DNA of 64,000 nucleotides from Exiguobacterium aurantiacum DSM 6208 (GCF_000702585.1 NZ_JNIQ01000001.1:2113001-2177000), one strand, 5' to 3'. Counted from the stretch's first letter, positions 51,764 to 62,901 are shown. Numbers and translations are program-made. Notes: generated by a model from the sequence alone, not told the origin.

Positions 51764-52686
51764 GATAGGATTGATCGGGCCGTCGTCTCATCTTGCTTCA
51801 ACTGGGCGATGAGCGAATCGAGACCATCGAACGCCCGCTCGTTCCGTATGAATCGGATCCACTCAATCTCAATCAATTGACCGTACAAGTCCTCTGAGAA
51901 GTCGAACAAGTGGCTCTCGATCGAGACGTCACCCGTGTCGTAAAACGTCGGGCGCCGCCCGACGTTCGTCATCGCATCAAACGTCCGACCGTCACGCAAC
52001 CGGACGCGCGTCGCATAGACGCCGAGCCGCGGCATGACGTAAGACGCGTCCATGACGACGTTCGCCGTCGGGTACCCGATCGTGCGTCCGCGGGCATCTC
52101 CGTGGATGACTTCCCCGCAAATGACATAAGGTGTCCCAAGGAGCGCCGCCGCCTTATCGACGTCCCCCGCTCCGAGTAGCTTGCGGATGCGGGTCGAGGA
52201 CACTTTTTCACCATCGTCTGTCTGTTCAGTGACGACCGATGTCGTAAATCGTCCTCGGGCATGGTACGGCATCGTCTCCATCGTCCCTTCTCCGAACTTG
52301 CCATAGGAGTAATCAAACCCGGCCGTCACGTGCATCGCACCGGCACCGATCAAATAATCATCGACAAACTGTTGCGGTGACAGGCCGGCAAGTTCTTTCG
52401 TGAACGTGAGGACGAGGCAACGTTCGACGCCAAGCGCGGCAATTCGATTCAGTTTACGAGCGAGTGGCGTGATGTAGCGTACCGCGTCCGGCTGATTCGA
52501 CAGCACTTGTTTCGGATGCGGGTCGAACGTGACGACGGTGACCGGCACGTTCAGCCGTTCCGCCTGCTCTTGTGCATGACGAATCACAGCCTGGTGTCCG
52601 TTGTGCACACCGTCGAAGAAGCCGAGCACCATGACCGACGGGACAAAGTCCGGCGTCTCGGGATGTGTGAGATGAATCGTTTCCAT
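51760..52686 (-). CDS. ribF: Bifunctional riboflavin kinase/FAD synthetase
   Basis: The 308-residue enzyme turns riboflavin into FMN and then FAD. The N-terminal adenylyltransferase half has GFFDGVHNGHQAVI and TFDPHPKQVL. The C-terminal kinase half (about 185-308) has VIHGDARGRTIGYPTANV. Known as ribC in B. subtilis, where it also follows truB. The ATG has AAGGGGGAA upstream and lies 15 bp after truB. Confidence 0.95.
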   Translation of the reverse strand: METIHLTHPETPDFVPSVMVLGFFDGVHNGHQAVIRHAQEQAERLNVPVTVVTFDPHPKQVLSNQPDAVRYITPLARKLNRIAALGVERCLVLTFTKELAGLSPQQFVDDYLIGAGAMHVTAGFDYSYGKFGEGTMETMPYHARGRFTTSVVTEQTDDGEKVSSTRIRKLLGAGDVDKAAALLGTPYVICGEVIHGDARGRTIGYPTANVVMDASYVMPRLGVYATRVRLRDGRTFDAMTNVGRRPTFYDTGDVSIESHLFDFSEDLYGQLIEIEWIRFIRNERAFDGLDSLIAQLKQDETTARSILS

Positions 52687-52701
52687 ACTTCCATTTCCCC
52701 C

Positions 52702-53610
52702 TTAGTCGATCGTCAACATGACCTCGACTGTAGCGTCTGTCGTTCCGTCAAGCCGTCGGTAAAGGGCGAGCGGAATTCCTTCTTCATTATAGACAGTAAA
52801 CAGTTCAAATTCGAGCGAGACGTCGTTTAGCTTGCCGCCGTTGCGAATATAACGTTCTCGGTTGCCCGGGATTGTCATCGCCGGCCAACGTTTGATGACC
52901 TCTTCGAGCGGGATCAGGTATTGCATCCGTTCCTCGACCGTCTCGAGTGCTTGTAGCGTCTCGAGATTGACCGCGTCAGTCGCGTCGAACGAGCCTGACC
53001 GCGTCCGACGAAGATCGCTCATATGCGCCGGGTAGCCGAGCGCTTCCCCGATTTGCACGGCGAGTGTTCGGATGAACGTTCCTTTGCCGCACTCGACGTC
53101 AATCTGGAAACGGCATACGCCATCGGCAAACACCGGCTCACTCGTCCGCGTCAAACGATGGATTACAACCATGCGCCGGGGCCGTTCGACCGTTTGACCT
53201 TTTCGGGCGTATTCATATAACTTCTTCCCGTTCACTTTGACGGCAGAGTAGTAAGGCGGAATTTGCTCGATTCGCCCTGTCAAAGCCTGTAACACCTGAT
53301 CGATCTCATCACTCGTGAATGCCTCGATGTCGACCAAACGGCTGTCGACGACCTCACTATGGGCATCTTCTGTCATCGTCGCCGTGCCAATCGTCACTTC
53401 GGCCTCGTAACGCTTTCCTTCATCTGTTAAAAAGCGAGAAAGTTTCGTCGCCCGTCCGAGACAGATCGGTAAGACGCCGGTCACTTCCGGGTCGAGTGTA
53501 CCGGTGTGTCCGACTTTTTTCGTCTGAAACAACTTCCGTAATTTAAAGACACAATCGTGGCTCGTCATACCGCTGTCTTTATCGAGGATCAATACTCCTG
53601 TCGGTTCCAT
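52702..53610 (-). CDS. truB: tRNA pseudouridine-55 synthase
   Basis: The 302-residue enzyme modifies U55 in the T-loop of tRNA. The catalytic Asp lies in VGHTGTLDPEVTGVLP, and KVNGKKLYEYAR and the C-terminal PUA-like segment fit. The start at 53610 (GVLILDKDSGMTSHD follows) has GTGGAGGG upstream; a Met five codons earlier overlaps that site. It is downstream of rbfA but separated by a terminator hairpin. Confidence 0.95.
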   Translation of the reverse strand: MEPTGVLILDKDSGMTSHDCVFKLRKLFQTKKVGHTGTLDPEVTGVLPICLGRATKLSRFLTDEGKRYEAEVTIGTATMTEDAHSEVVDSRLVDIEAFTSDEIDQVLQALTGRIEQIPPYYSAVKVNGKKLYEYARKGQTVERPRRMVVIHRLTRTSEPVFADGVCRFQIDVECGKGTFIRTLAVQIGEALGYPAHMSDLRRTRSGSFDATDAVNLETLQALETVEERMQYLIPLEEVIKRWPAMTIPGNRERYIRNGGKLNDVSLEFELFTVYNEEGIPLALYRRLDGTTDATVEVMLTID

Positions 53611-53628
53611 CTCTGTTCCCTCCACATG

Positions 53629-53654
53629 AAAAAAGGGGGACGCGAGTCCCCCTT
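53629..53654 (-). terminator. Intrinsic terminator between rbfA and truB
   Basis: A 9-bp stem AAGGGGGAC/GTCCCCCTT (53633-53641 with 53646-53654) is followed on the minus strand by a T-run. Its position within the nusA operon suggests partial read-through into truB, since the truB ribosome binding site follows at once. Confidence 0.75.
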
Positions 53655-53658
53655 CAGT

Positions 53659-54006
53659 TTATTCGTCTTTGTTCAAGTCACGAATCAACGAGTCGATATG
53701 GCTACCATATGCGACCGATGAATCATATTCGAACGACAATTCTGGTGTCTTGCGAAGACGGATTCGGCTTCCGATTTCACGGCGGATGAATCCGCTCGCT
53801 TTATCGAGACCAGCCTGCGTCTCAGCCTTCACTTCAGCGTCGTCTCCGAGCACCGTGTAATAGGCAGTCGCTTGTTGCAAGTCTCCTGTCACGTCCACGC
53901 TCGTGATCGTGGCGTTTTTCGTACGCGGATCGCTCACTTCACGCAACAGAATGTCAGTGATTTCTTTACGCATCTGTTCTGCGACGCGTTGGGCACGAAT
54001 GTTCAT
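53659..54006 (-). CDS. rbfA: Ribosome-binding factor A
   Basis: The 115-residue KH-fold protein helps mature the 30S subunit and 16S rRNA. Typical features are [42 protein letters not shown] and [17 protein letters not shown]. It lies between infB and truB, the standard order, with CGAGGAGGGAA upstream. Confidence 0.95.
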   Translation of the reverse strand: MNIRAQRVAEQMRKEITDILLREVSDPRTKNATITSVDVTGDLQQATAYYTVLGDDAEVKAETQAGLDKASGFIRREIGSRIRLRKTPELSFEYDSSVAYGSHIDSLIRDLNKDE

Positions 54007-54024
54007 ACGTGTTCCCTCCTCGCT

Positions 54025-56211
54025 TTATTTGCGTTCGACTTCTTTCATGATGAACGCTTCGATGACATCATCGACTTTAATGTCATCAAATTTCTCTACT
54101 TTAATCCCACACTCATAGCCTGTCGCGACTTCTTTGACGTCGTCTTTGAAGCGACGGAGTGTATCAAGCTTACCTTCGTATACGACGATGCCGTTACGGA
54201 TGATGCGGACGCCGGCGTCACGTGAGATTTTACCTTCTGTGACGTAGCAACCAGCGATCGTTCCGACTTTCGAGACTTTGAAGACGTCACGGACTTCGAC
54301 TTGACCTGTGATTTCTTCAACGAACTCAGGGTCGAGCATCCCTTTCATCGCGCTCTCGATTTCATCGATGGCGTTGTAGATGATCCGGTGCAGACGCATT
54401 TCAACATGTTCTTGCTCAGCCATCGAACGGGCGTTACCATCTGGGCGGACGTTGAATCCGATGATGATCGCGTTCGCCGCTGAAGCGAGGATGACGTCAC
54501 CTTCTGTGATCGCACCGACACCTTGGTGGACGATGTTGATTTTGACGCCTGCGACGTCGATTTTGCGGAGTGATCCAGCGAGTGCTTCCGCCGAACCTTG
54601 TACGTCTGCTTTAATGATGACGTTCAAGTCTTTCACTTCGCCTTCTTGAATCCGGCTGAACAAGTCGTCAAGACTGACTTTCGCCGATTCACGACGTTGC
54701 GACTCGAGGTAACGTTGGTAACGTTTCTCGCCGATGGCACGTGCTTTTTTCTCGTCTTCGAAGACGATGAACTGATCGCCTGCTTGCGGGACGTCGTTCA
54801 AGCCTGTGATTTCGATTGGAGTCGATGGACCGACTTCTTTCACACGGCGACCGATATCGTTCACCATCGCCCGGACACGTCCGAACGTGCTTCCGACGAC
54901 AATCGAGTCTCCGATGCGGAGTGTCCCGTGTTGTACGAGAAGTGTCGCGACAGGACCTCGACCTTTGTCGAGCTTCGCTTCGATGACAGAACCACGTGCC
55001 GGCATGTCAGGCGTTGACTTGTACTCTTCGACTTCTGACACGAGAAGAATCATTTCGAGCAACTCGTCGATTCCTTCGTATTTCAAAGCTGAGATTGGAA
55101 CGAAAATCGTTTCGCCGCCCCACTCTTCCGGTACGAGTCCGAATTCAGTCAACTCTTGTTTGACACGGTCCGGGTTCGCCCCTTCTTTGTCCATCTTGTT
55201 GACGGCAACGATAATCGGGACGTTCGCTGCTTTCGCGTGCGAAATCGCTTCTTCCGTTTGCGGCATGACACCGTCATCGGCTGCGACGACGATGATGGCG
55301 ATGTCCGTCACTTCCGCTCCACGGGCACGCATCGTCGTAAAGGCGGCGTGACCAGGTGTATCGAGGAATGTAATTTTCTTGTCGTTGACTTGAACTTGAT
55401 ACGCACCGATATGCTGCGTGATTCCACCGGCTTCGCCAGCGACGACTTTCGTGTTACGAATCGAGTCGAGAAGCGTCGTCTTACCGTGGTCGACGTGACC
55501 CATGATTGTGACGACAGCAGGACGTTCTACAAGGTCGTAAGCCGAGAAGTCGATTTCCACTTCTTCGAAGTCCGTCTCATCGACGATGACTTCTTTTTCG
55601 ACTTCGTAGCCGAATTCTGTAGCGAGCAATTCAATCGTCTCGTCGTCGAGCGTTTGGTTGATTGTCGCCATGACACCGAGACCCATCAATTTCATGATGA
55701 TCTCGTTCGGCTTTTTATCCATCTTCGCAGCGAGGTCCGATACGCTGAGGACATCGTCATATTTGATGATGTTACCCATTTCAGACTCTTGCGCTAGACG
55801 AGCAGCTTTACGTTGGCTCGTCTTCGAATTCGGATCCGCTTCTTGCGGGATGGCCGCTTTCGCCGGCTTGCCTTTGCCTTTACCGCGCTTCTTGTTGCGG
55901 TTGTCGTTGCGGTTGTTGCTGAAGCGGTTGCCGCCACGGTTGCCTTGCGGCGTGCTCGACGCCTGCGGGCGAGCTTGCGGCGCTTCTTTTTTCTCTTGCT
56001 TCGGTTGTTCAGCCGCCGGTTTCACTTCGGCTTTCTTCTCTTCTGCCCGGTACTTCTCAGGGTTAAATATACGATCCAATTGTTTGACCGACTCCTCATC
56101 GAGAACAGCCATGTGGTTTTTCACAGGTTTGTTCAATTTTTCGAGCTGGGTAATGACTTGTTTACTTGTTACGTTCTGTTCTTTTGCAAATTCATAGACG
56201 CGTTTTCCCAA
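54025..56211 (-). CDS. infB: Translation initiation factor IF-2
   Basis: The 728-residue GTPase brings initiator tRNA to the ribosome. The N-terminal IF2-N domain (about 1-55) is followed by a low-complexity basic region (about 60-130, rich in N, R, K, Q). The G domain has [24 protein letters not shown] and NKMD, and is followed by domains II to IV. TTG at 56211 is preferred as start: it has GGAGG 8 nt away and gives [14 protein letters not shown] three codons earlier overlaps the Shine-Dalgarno. Confidence 0.96.
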   Translation of the reverse strand: MGKRVYEFAKEQNVTSKQVITQLEKLNKPVKNHMAVLDEESVKQLDRIFNPEKYRAEEKKAEVKPAAEQPKQEKKEAPQARPQASSTPQGNRGGNRFSNNRNDNRNKKRGKGKGKPAKAAIPQEADPNSKTSQRKAARLAQESEMGNIIKYDDVLSVSDLAAKMDKKPNEIIMKLMGLGVMATINQTLDDETIELLATEFGYEVEKEVIVDETDFEEVEIDFSAYDLVERPAVVTIMGHVDHGKTTLLDSIRNTKVVAGEAGGITQHIGAYQVQVNDKKITFLDTPGHAAFTTMRARGAEVTDIAIIVVAADDGVMPQTEEAISHAKAANVPIIVAVNKMDKEGANPDRVKQELTEFGLVPEEWGGETIFVPISALKYEGIDELLEMILLVSEVEEYKSTPDMPARGSVIEAKLDKGRGPVATLLVQHGTLRIGDSIVVGSTFGRVRAMVNDIGRRVKEVGPSTPIEITGLNDVPQAGDQFIVFEDEKKARAIGEKRYQRYLESQRRESAKVSLDDLFSRIQEGEVKDLNVIIKADVQGSAEALAGSLRKIDVAGVKINIVHQGVGAITEGDVILASAANAIIIGFNVRPDGNARSMAEQEHVEMRLHRIIYNAIDEIESAMKGMLDPEFVEEITGQVEVRDVFKVSKVGTIAGCYVTEGKISRDAGVRIIRNGIVVYEGKLDTLRRFKDDVKEVATGYECGIKVEKFDDIKVDDVIEAFIMKEVERK

Positions 56212-56232
56212 AGCATCCACCTCCGTTAATAG

Positions 56233-56529
56233 TTACGAGAGAAGTTGCTTAAGCTTGTTCGCAAATCCGGATTCTGTCACTGACACGACGACACGCATAT
56301 CTTTCCCTATCGCGGCACCGATCGTATATCGGTCGCTCACTTCAACGAAAGGAACACCATACGATGTACATTTGTCGGTAACCCGTTTTCTCGTCGACGC
56401 TCCCGCGTCTCCGGCAAGAATGACGAGCTTGGCGCGGCCAGCCCGTATATCCTTCAACACAAACTCTTCTCCCATCGTTACTTTCCTCGCCCGTGCGGCG
56501 AGGCCTAACAATGATTCCCACTGACTCAT
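56233..56529 (-). CDS. ylxQ: YlxQ, L7Ae-family RNA-binding protein
   Basis: The 98-residue protein has the L7Ae/L30e fold ([48 protein letters not shown]). Such proteins bind kink-turn RNA; the exact target of YlxQ is not settled. Its ATG overlaps the ylxR stop codon by 4 bp. Position between ylxR and infB is the standard Bacillus order. Confidence 0.9.
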   Translation of the reverse strand: MSQWESLLGLAARARKVTMGEEFVLKDIRAGRAKLVILAGDAGASTRKRVTDKCTSYGVPFVEVSDRYTIGAAIGKDMRVVVSVTESGFANKLKQLLS

Positions 56530-56798
56530 GAAACGTCACCTTCAACAGACTGTCTGAGCTGTTCATAGAGCGTCTCACTCGTTTTCACTTTCAAATGATG
56601 ATCAAGCGTCCGTTTTTTTTCTGCTAGACGAATCACATCGATATCTTTAGACAAGTAAGCGCCTCGACCGTTCAGTTTTCCTGACACGTCGATGACGACG
56701 TCGCCTTCTGGCGTCCGTACGACACGAATCAAGTCTTTCTTCGGCAACATTTCTTGCGTGACCACGCATTTGCGCAAAGGAAGTTTCTTTTGCTTCAT
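56526..56798 (-). CDS. ylxR: YlxR/RnpM RNA-binding protein
   Basis: The 90-residue protein has the DUF448 signature: [11 protein letters not shown] near the N-terminus and [11 protein letters not shown] in the middle. In B. subtilis the homologue has been reported to bind RNase P RNA (RnpM). The second ATG (56798) is better placed relative to AAGAGGA than the first at 56804. It follows nusA by 2 bp. Confidence 0.9.
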   Translation of the reverse strand: MKQKKLPLRKCVVTQEMLPKKDLIRVVRTPEGDVVIDVSGKLNGRGAYLSKDIDVIRLAEKKRTLDHHLKVKTSETLYEQLRQSVEGDVS

Positions 56799-56800
56799 GG

Positions 56801-57967
56801 TCATTCCTCTTCTTTTACCGCGGTTGGTTCAACTGCTACGTCAACTGAGTCAGCCTGTTCCATTTCATTGTGAACAATTTCTGGCTCCGATTCAACTTTT
56901 TCGGCATACGTATCGAACAAGTCGAGCGCTTCCGCGTCCGTCTCGCTCTTGATGTCGATTTTCCAACCTGTCAACTTAGCCGCGAGACGTGCGTTTTGTC
57001 CACGCTTTCCGATGGCGAGTGACAATTGGTAATCCGGTACGACGACCGTCGTCGATTTAGCCGGTTCGTTCACGTAAACCGCGACAACTTGTGCCGGGCT
57101 GAGTGCGTTTTTCACGAACTCTTTCGGATCTTCCGACCAACGGACGATGTCGATCTTCTCACCGTTCAACTCATCGACAATCGTTTGAACACGCTGCCCT
57201 TTTGGACCGACGCAAGCGCCGACCGGGTCAACGATATCCGAATGGACGGCGATTTTTGAACGGTCTCCCGCTTCACGTGACACTGACATGACGTCGACCG
57301 TCCCGCTCGCGATTTCCGGAACTTCAAGCTCGAACAAACGACGAAGCAGTCCCGGGTGCGTCCGTGATACTTGAATCGCCGCACCTGATCCTTTTGTCGT
57401 TGAATCGACTTTCGTCACGTACACTTTGATGCGGTCGTGAATCTGATATGACTCGTTCGGCATCTGTTCGTTCGGTGTGAGCACCGCCTCGATGTTGTTC
57501 TCGAGACCGATATACAAGTTGCGCGGGTCGAACCGCTCGACGATTCCCGTCATGATCTCGTCTTCCTTGTCGGCGAAGTGGTTATAAATGCGCTCGCGCT
57601 CAGCTTCACGCATCTTTTGCGTGACGACTTGTTTCGCCGTCATCGCAGCGACGCGACCGAAGTCGCTCGGAGTCACTTCTTCTTTATGGAAGTCGCCTAG
57701 TTCATAGTTCGGGTCGATTTCATGCGCTTCTTCGAGTGAGAGTTGCTGGTCGGGTTGCGTGAGACGCTCGACGACCTCGATTAATGCAAACACGCGAATG
57801 TCACCTGTCACTTGGTCGAACTCGACTTTTACGTGTTCGTTCGGGTTCGCGACATTTCGGCGATAAGCCGAGATGAGCGCTTGCTCGAGCGCATCGATGA
57901 TGATGTCTTTCTCGATTCCCTTTTCATTTGCAATCTGTTCGATTGTTGTGAGTAATTGTGGCCCCAT
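56801..57967 (-). CDS. nusA: Transcription termination/antitermination factor NusA
   Basis: The 388-residue protein modulates pausing and termination. It has the N-terminal polymerase-binding domain (1-125), an S1 domain (about 135-200), and two KH domains (about 230-345, [18 protein letters not shown] and [19 protein letters not shown]). The tail is acidic (about 345-388). The C-terminal acidic repeats of E. coli NusA are absent, as usual in Gram-positives. It follows rimP by 12 bp with AGGAGAGG upstream. Confidence 0.96.
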   Translation of the reverse strand: MGPQLLTTIEQIANEKGIEKDIIIDALEQALISAYRRNVANPNEHVKVEFDQVTGDIRVFALIEVVERLTQPDQQLSLEEAHEIDPNYELGDFHKEEVTPSDFGRVAAMTAKQVVTQKMREAERERIYNHFADKEDEIMTGIVERFDPRNLYIGLENNIEAVLTPNEQMPNESYQIHDRIKVYVTKVDSTTKGSGAAIQVSRTHPGLLRRLFELEVPEIASGTVDVMSVSREAGDRSKIAVHSDIVDPVGACVGPKGQRVQTIVDELNGEKIDIVRWSEDPKEFVKNALSPAQVVAVYVNEPAKSTTVVVPDYQLSLAIGKRGQNARLAAKLTGWKIDIKSETDAEALDLFDTYAEKVESEPEIVHNEMEQADSVDVAVEPTAVKEEE

Positions 57968-57979
57968 CTTTACCTCTCC

Positions 57980-58450
57980 TTAACTAAACGTGACCGCTAG
58001 GCGGGCTTGTGCAATTTTGTCTACTGGTAGCGTGATCGCTTTTTTACGTGTCTTGATCCGTGTCTCGACGACGGCTGTCTCACCGTCATACGCTGTCAAA
58101 ACGCCTTCGAACTCTTTGGCACCTTCAATCGGAGCAAACGTCTTAATGTAGACGTTCTTTCCGATCGCCCGTTCAAAGTCGACCGGTTTCTTGAGCGGGC
58201 GCTCCGCACCGGGACTCGAGACGTCAAGATAATAGGCTTGTTCGATCGGGTCGGTTTCGTTTAGTTTTTCCGAGAGCTGTTCGTTGATGTTGACGCAATC
58301 ATCTAAATCGACGCCCCCCGGCTTGTCGATGTAGACACGCAAGAACCAGTCTGGACCTTCTTTCACGAATTCAACGTCGACTAATTCCATGTTCGCTTGC
58401 TCGACGATCGGCAAAGCGATGACTTCGACGACCTCTGTTATTTTGGACAC
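57980..58450 (-). CDS. rimP: Ribosome maturation factor RimP
   Basis: The 156-residue protein acts in 30S assembly. The two-domain fold is recognised by ELVDVEFVKEGPDWFLRVYIDKPGGVDLDDC and YLDVSSPGAERPLKKPVDFERAIGKNV. The GTG start (58450) is preferred because GGAGGG lies 6 nt upstream and gives a VSKITEVV terminus like other family members. The ATG two codons earlier sits too close to the Shine-Dalgarno. It heads rimP-nusA-ylxR-ylxQ-infB-rbfA. Confidence 0.95.
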   Translation of the reverse strand: MSKITEVVEVIALPIVEQANMELVDVEFVKEGPDWFLRVYIDKPGGVDLDDCVNINEQLSEKLNETDPIEQAYYLDVSSPGAERPLKKPVDFERAIGKNVYIKTFAPIEGAKEFEGVLTAYDGETAVVETRIKTRKKAITLPVDKIAQARLAVTFS

Positions 58451-58482
58451 TCTCATCCCTCCTTCTGGCTTTTACATACAAG

Positions 58483-58508
58483 AAAGGAGTAGGGTTCCCT
58501 ACTCCTTT
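58483..58508 (-). terminator. Hairpin terminator after polC
   Basis: A perfect 12-bp stem (58483-58494 with 58497-58508) has only TTTC as T-run on the minus strand. It probably ends most polC transcripts before rimP. Confidence 0.6.
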
Positions 58509-58569
58509 CCGTCGTAGTATCCAACTTTGTTCGATACTAATATATCATATTTTCCCGTTTTTCTGCAAC

Positions 58570-61500
58570 TTACACCCCAAAATCAAAGAATGACAGTTGG
58601 TTCTCGTCCGGGAGACCTTCGAGACATTTCATCGTATCAAGCGTCTCGATGATCGTCTTCGATAGTTTAGCTCGCTTCCGCAAATCTTCTTTCGATAAGA
58701 ACTGCCCTTCGGCACGCGCATCGACGATCGCCTTCGCCGCGTTCGTGCCGAGTCCATCGACCGCATTGAACGGTGGAATGAGCGTGTTGCCTTCGATCAA
58801 GAATTCGGTCGCGCTCGACCGGTACAAGTCGATGTTTTGGAACTTCATTCCGCGCTCGAGCATCTCGAGGGCGAGTTCGAGCACGGTATGGAGGCCTTTG
58901 TCTTTCGCCGTCGCTTCAAACCCTTTTTCACGAATGTCAGACATCGCTTTTCGCACCGCTTGCGACCCTTTGATCATCGCCGACAAGTCGAAATCGCCGG
59001 CGCGGACCGTGAAGTACGTCGCATAGTACAGAATCGGATGATGAACTTTGAAGTAAGCGATGCGGACGGCCATTAAGACGTAAGCGGTCGCGTGCGCTTT
59101 CGGGAACATGTACTTGATTTTCTTACAAGATGAGATATACCATTCCGGAACGCCGTTCGCTCGCATCTCGGACTCCATCTCTTCGCTCAATCCTTTCCCT
59201 TTCCGTACCGACTCCATGATTTTGAAGGCGAATGACGGCTCAAGACCAGCGTATATGAGATAGACCATGATGTCGTCTCGACAGCCGATGACGTCTTTCA
59301 GTTCACACGTGCCGTTGTAAATCAATTCGTTCGCGTTGCCGATCCAAACGTCCGTCCCATGTGACAGTCCAGAAATTTGGACGAGCTCCGAGAAAGTGGA
59401 CGGTTTTGTCTCTTCGAGCATCTGCCGCACGAACTTCGTACCGAACTCAGGGATGCCGAGCGTCCCCGTCTTCGACTCGATCTGTTCCGGGGTGACGCCG
59501 AGCACTTCCGGAGACGAGAAGATTTTCATGACGGTCGGATCATCGGTCGGAATCGTCAGCGGGTCGATGCCCGACAAATCTTGGAGCATCCGAATCGCGG
59601 TCGGGTCATCGTGACCGAGAATGTCGAGCTTGAGCAAGTTGTCATGAATCGAATGAAAGTCGAAGTGGGTCGTCTTCCATTCAGACGTCTTATCGTCAGC
59701 CGGATATTGAATCGGAGAGATCTCAGCGATATCCATATAGTCCGGGACGACGATGATTCCACCCGGGTGCTGCCCGGTCGTCCGTTTGACGCCGGTCACA
59801 CCGGACACGAGCCGATCGACCTCGGCGTTACGGTAAATCTTATCGTTCTCGGTCGCATAGCCTTTCACGTACCCGTACGCCGTCTTGTCGGCGATCGTAC
59901 CGATCGTTCCGGCACGATAGACGTACTCTTCGCCGAACAACACTTTCGTGTAGGCGTGGGCGTGCGGCTGATATTCGCCCGAGAAGTTCAAATCGATATC
60001 CGGGACTTTATCCCCTTTGAAACCGAGGAACGTCTCGAACGGGATGTCGTGACCGTCTTTTTTATACCATGTGCCGCATTCCGGACACTCCTTGTCCGGC
60101 AAATCGTACCCTGAACCGACCGACCCATCATTGAAGAAGTAGGAATGCTTACAGTTCGGACAGACGTAGTGCGGTGGGAGCGGGTTGACCTCAGTGATTT
60201 CCGTCATCGTCGCGACGAGACTCGAACCGACCGATCCCCGCGACCCGACGAGGTATCCGTCGTCGAGCGATTTCTTCACAAGTTTGTGCGAGATCAAGTA
60301 AATGACGGCAAATCCGTGACCGATGATCGATTTCAGTTCTTTCTCGAGCCGGGCCTCGACGATTTCTGGAAGTTCATCGCCATAAATCGAACGGGCCATG
60401 TCATAGCTCATGTTGCGGACTTCATCATCCGCCCCTTCAATCTTCGGCGTGAACAGTTCATCCGGGATGATTTGAATCGACTCGATTTGATCGGCGATCG
60501 CGTTCGGGTTCGTGATGACGATCTCACGGGCGAGCTCGTCGCCGAGGAACTTGAACTCTTCCATCATTTCTTTCGTCGTCCGGAAATGCGCGTGCGGGAG
60601 TTCCTTACGCGTGTTGATGAAATTCGCCCCGCCTTGCGTACGGATTAAAATCTCCCGGTACGAGCGATCCGTCCGGTCGAGATAGTGAACGTTCCCGGTC
60701 GCACAAACAGGGAGATCTGCTTGCTTCGCGACACGGATGATCCGTTTGATGATGTCACGCAGTTCAAGTTCGTTCGCGACGATCTCTTTATCAATCAAAT
60801 GAAGATACAGCGCGGGCGGATGGATCTCGATGAAGTCATAGAACGACATCATCTTCTCGAGTTCCTCGTCTGACTTGTTGAGCGCGGCATCAAAGATCTC
60901 GCCATTGTCGCAAGCGGAGCCGGTGAGAAGCCCTTCTCGTCGCTTCACAATTTCCGATCGCGGCATCCTTGCCTGTCGATACAAGAAGTCGATATGTGAC
61001 AATGTGATCAACTCGTACAAGTGGCGTAGGCCCGGCTTCTTGTTTTTCGCGTAAATCGTCGCGTGGAACGGACGAATCTTCGAGACGTCACTCCCTACTT
61101 TCGCGTTGAGCGAGCGGTGCGTTTGCATCTCGAACATCTGCTTGGCGAGGTCGAGTAGCTTCATGAGCAAATACGCCGTGGCCTCGGCATCGTAAATCGC
61201 CCGGTGATGCTGGGTCAGTTCGATATCGAACCGTTTAGCGAGCGTATTGAGCCGGTGGTTCTTGAGCGTCGGTAAGATCGTTCGGGCGAGTTCAAGCGTG
61301 TCGATGACCGGATAATTGTCCGGTTCATGTCCACCGCTCCGAAGTGTCGCTTCCAGAAAGCCCATGTCAAACGATGCGTTATGGGCGACGAGAATCCCGT
61401 CACCGCACCAGTCGACGAACTGCTTCGTGATCACTTCCGGGTCCGGTTGACCGTGAACCATGTCGTCCGTGATCCCGGTCAATTCAATCGTCGTCGCCGA

Positions 61501-62862
61501 GAGTGGATGTTTCGGATCGGCGAACGCCTCGAACCGGTCGATGATTTCCCCGTCTTTGATTTTGACACCGGCCAGTTCGATAATCTTGTTGTAGACGGCT
61601 GAAAGCCCGGTCGTCTCGACGTCGAAGACGACGTATGTCGCCTCGTCGAGCGGTACATCGGTCGGGTGGTAAGCGACCGGGACACCGTCGTTGACGACGT
61701 TTGCCTCGACACCGTACAAAATCTTGATATCGTTCTTCTTACCGGCGTAATACGCCTCAGGGAACGACTGCACGCCCGCGTGGTCGGTGATGGCGATGGC
61801 GCGGTGCCCCCATTTGGCTGCCCGAGCGACGACTGCCGACACGTTTGTGACCGCATCCATCTGGCTCATCTGTGTGTGAGCATGAAGCTCGACACGCTTC
61901 TCCCCTTCCCATTCATCACGGGCAGGCTCAACTTTCACTTCTTGAAGTTGCGATGCCATCATGCACAGTTCGCGCATGAAGCTGTCATCTTCGACGCGCC
62001 CGGCCGCTTGAATCCACATGCCTTTTTTGACGGCGCTCAGCATCCGGTCGTCATCGTCGTCTCGTGCGAACACTTTGACGATGAGCGAATCCGTGTAGTC
62101 GGTCAGTTTGAACGTGAACAGTTTCTTCCCGCTTTTCAACTCTTTTCGTTCTGCGGAGAAGACGAGCCCGCGAATCGCGACGCGGCGCTCTTCTTCGATG
62201 ATCGTCTTGATTTGGACAATCTCATCTTTGATCAAGGCGCCCATACGCACTTCGGTGACGGGTTCCTCATTCGATTCGGTCGTCTTCGCGAACTGGGCGG
62301 CCAAGGCGAGTTTTGCCTGCTCGATATCTTCTTGAACGACTTGTTCACGCAGCGCTTGATTCGCCTCCGCATCTTCAGAGAAGTGTGCCTGGCACGGTTT
62401 TTTCGTGAAACCATACGCGCTATAGAGCGCCTGCACTTCTTGGCACAGCTCTTTGTCGACATAACTCGCCTCGGGAGCCGAACGGACCGGGATGAGCAGT
62501 TTATTCTGTTCGAAACGCGGTCTGACCGAAGCGAAGTAACTGCGCATCGCACCTGACACTTGGCTCAGTTCGCTGACGATGCGTGGCCAATAATCGATAT
62601 AATCCGCCTCCGTGCCACCCACCTCGGTCGAGAAACGCGCATACACTTCGTCCGCGAACGTCGCGTAACGGTTTTCGAGACGGCTCATGAATAACTGATG
62701 GACGTCATACGGGAGCACATGATGGACGCAGAAATGGAACGTCCACGTGCGCCGCTGTTTATTGACGACGAGTCGTGTCAGTTCGGCACCATCAAATTGG
62801 TCCGTCTCGGTCGTGATGCCGAGGTCGTTCAGTAACAATAACATCTTCTGATTTGCTTCCAC
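58570..62862 (-). CDS. polC: DNA polymerase III alpha subunit, Gram-positive type PolC
   Basis: This 1430-residue replicative polymerase has the PolC order. It runs from an N-terminal domain to an OB fold (about 210-300) and then a PHP domain split around the exonuclease (first part VELHAHTQMSQMDAVT). The 3'-5' exonuclease (about 410-590) contains YVVFDVETTGLSAVYN. The second PHP part and the polymerase core follow, with a zinc finger CPNC...CPECGTW and the catalytic PDIDLNFSGEYQ. A C-terminal domain ends the protein. Length is typical. The start is GTG, 11 nt after AGGGGGG. Upstream proS and downstream rimP keep Bacillus order. Confidence 0.97.
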   Translation of the reverse strand: MEANQKMLLLLNDLGITTETDQFDGAELTRLVVNKQRRTWTFHFCVHHVLPYDVHQLFMSRLENRYATFADEVYARFSTEVGGTEADYIDYWPRIVSELSQVSGAMRSYFASVRPRFEQNKLLIPVRSAPEASYVDKELCQEVQALYSAYGFTKKPCQAHFSEDAEANQALREQVVQEDIEQAKLALAAQFAKTTESNEEPVTEVRMGALIKDEIVQIKTIIEEERRVAIRGLVFSAERKELKSGKKLFTFKLTDYTDSLIVKVFARDDDDDRMLSAVKKGMWIQAAGRVEDDSFMRELCMMASQLQEVKVEPARDEWEGEKRVELHAHTQMSQMDAVTNVSAVVARAAKWGHRAIAITDHAGVQSFPEAYYAGKKNDIKILYGVEANVVNDGVPVAYHPTDVPLDEATYVVFDVETTGLSAVYNKIIELAGVKIKDGEIIDRFEAFADPKHPLSATTIELTGITDDMVHGQPDPEVITKQFVDWCGDGILVAHNASFDMGFLEATLRSGGHEPDNYPVIDTLELARTILPTLKNHRLNTLAKRFDIELTQHHRAIYDAEATAYLLMKLLDLAKQMFEMQTHRSLNAKVGSDVSKIRPFHATIYAKNKKPGLRHLYELITLSHIDFLYRQARMPRSEIVKRREGLLTGSACDNGEIFDAALNKSDEELEKMMSFYDFIEIHPPALYLHLIDKEIVANELELRDIIKRIIRVAKQADLPVCATGNVHYLDRTDRSYREILIRTQGGANFINTRKELPHAHFRTTKEMMEEFKFLGDELAREIVITNPNAIADQIESIQIIPDELFTPKIEGADDEVRNMSYDMARSIYGDELPEIVEARLEKELKSIIGHGFAVIYLISHKLVKKSLDDGYLVGSRGSVGSSLVATMTEITEVNPLPPHYVCPNCKHSYFFNDGSVGSGYDLPDKECPECGTWYKKDGHDIPFETFLGFKGDKVPDIDLNFSGEYQPHAHAYTKVLFGEEYVYRAGTIGTIADKTAYGYVKGYATENDKIYRNAEVDRLVSGVTGVKRTTGQHPGGIIVVPDYMDIAEISPIQYPADDKTSEWKTTHFDFHSIHDNLLKLDILGHDDPTAIRMLQDLSGIDPLTIPTDDPTVMKIFSSPEVLGVTPEQIESKTGTLGIPEFGTKFVRQMLEETKPSTFSELVQISGLSHGTDVWIGNANELIYNGTCELKDVIGCRDDIMVYLIYAGLEPSFAFKIMESVRKGKGLSEEMESEMRANGVPEWYISSCKKIKYMFPKAHATAYVLMAVRIAYFKVHHPILYYATYFTVRAGDFDLSAMIKGSQAVRKAMSDIREKGFEATAKDKGLHTVLELALEMLERGMKFQNIDLYRSSATEFLIEGNTLIPPFNAVDGLGTNAAKAIVDARAEGQFLSKEDLRKRAKLSKTIIETLDTMKCLEGLPDENQLSFFDFGV

Positions 62863-62901
62863 GGGTAAGTAGTCCCCCCTTTAATCATACGGTGTCGAAA
62901 A

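Noticed and set aside
59377-60114. Plus-strand open frame of 245 codons opposite polC
   Set aside because: Same antisense composition pattern; polC on the other strand is certain.
61666-62556. Plus-strand open frame of 296 codons opposite polC
   Set aside because: It mirrors the N-terminal part of polC, has Asp/Arg/Phe-rich antisense composition and no known motif.
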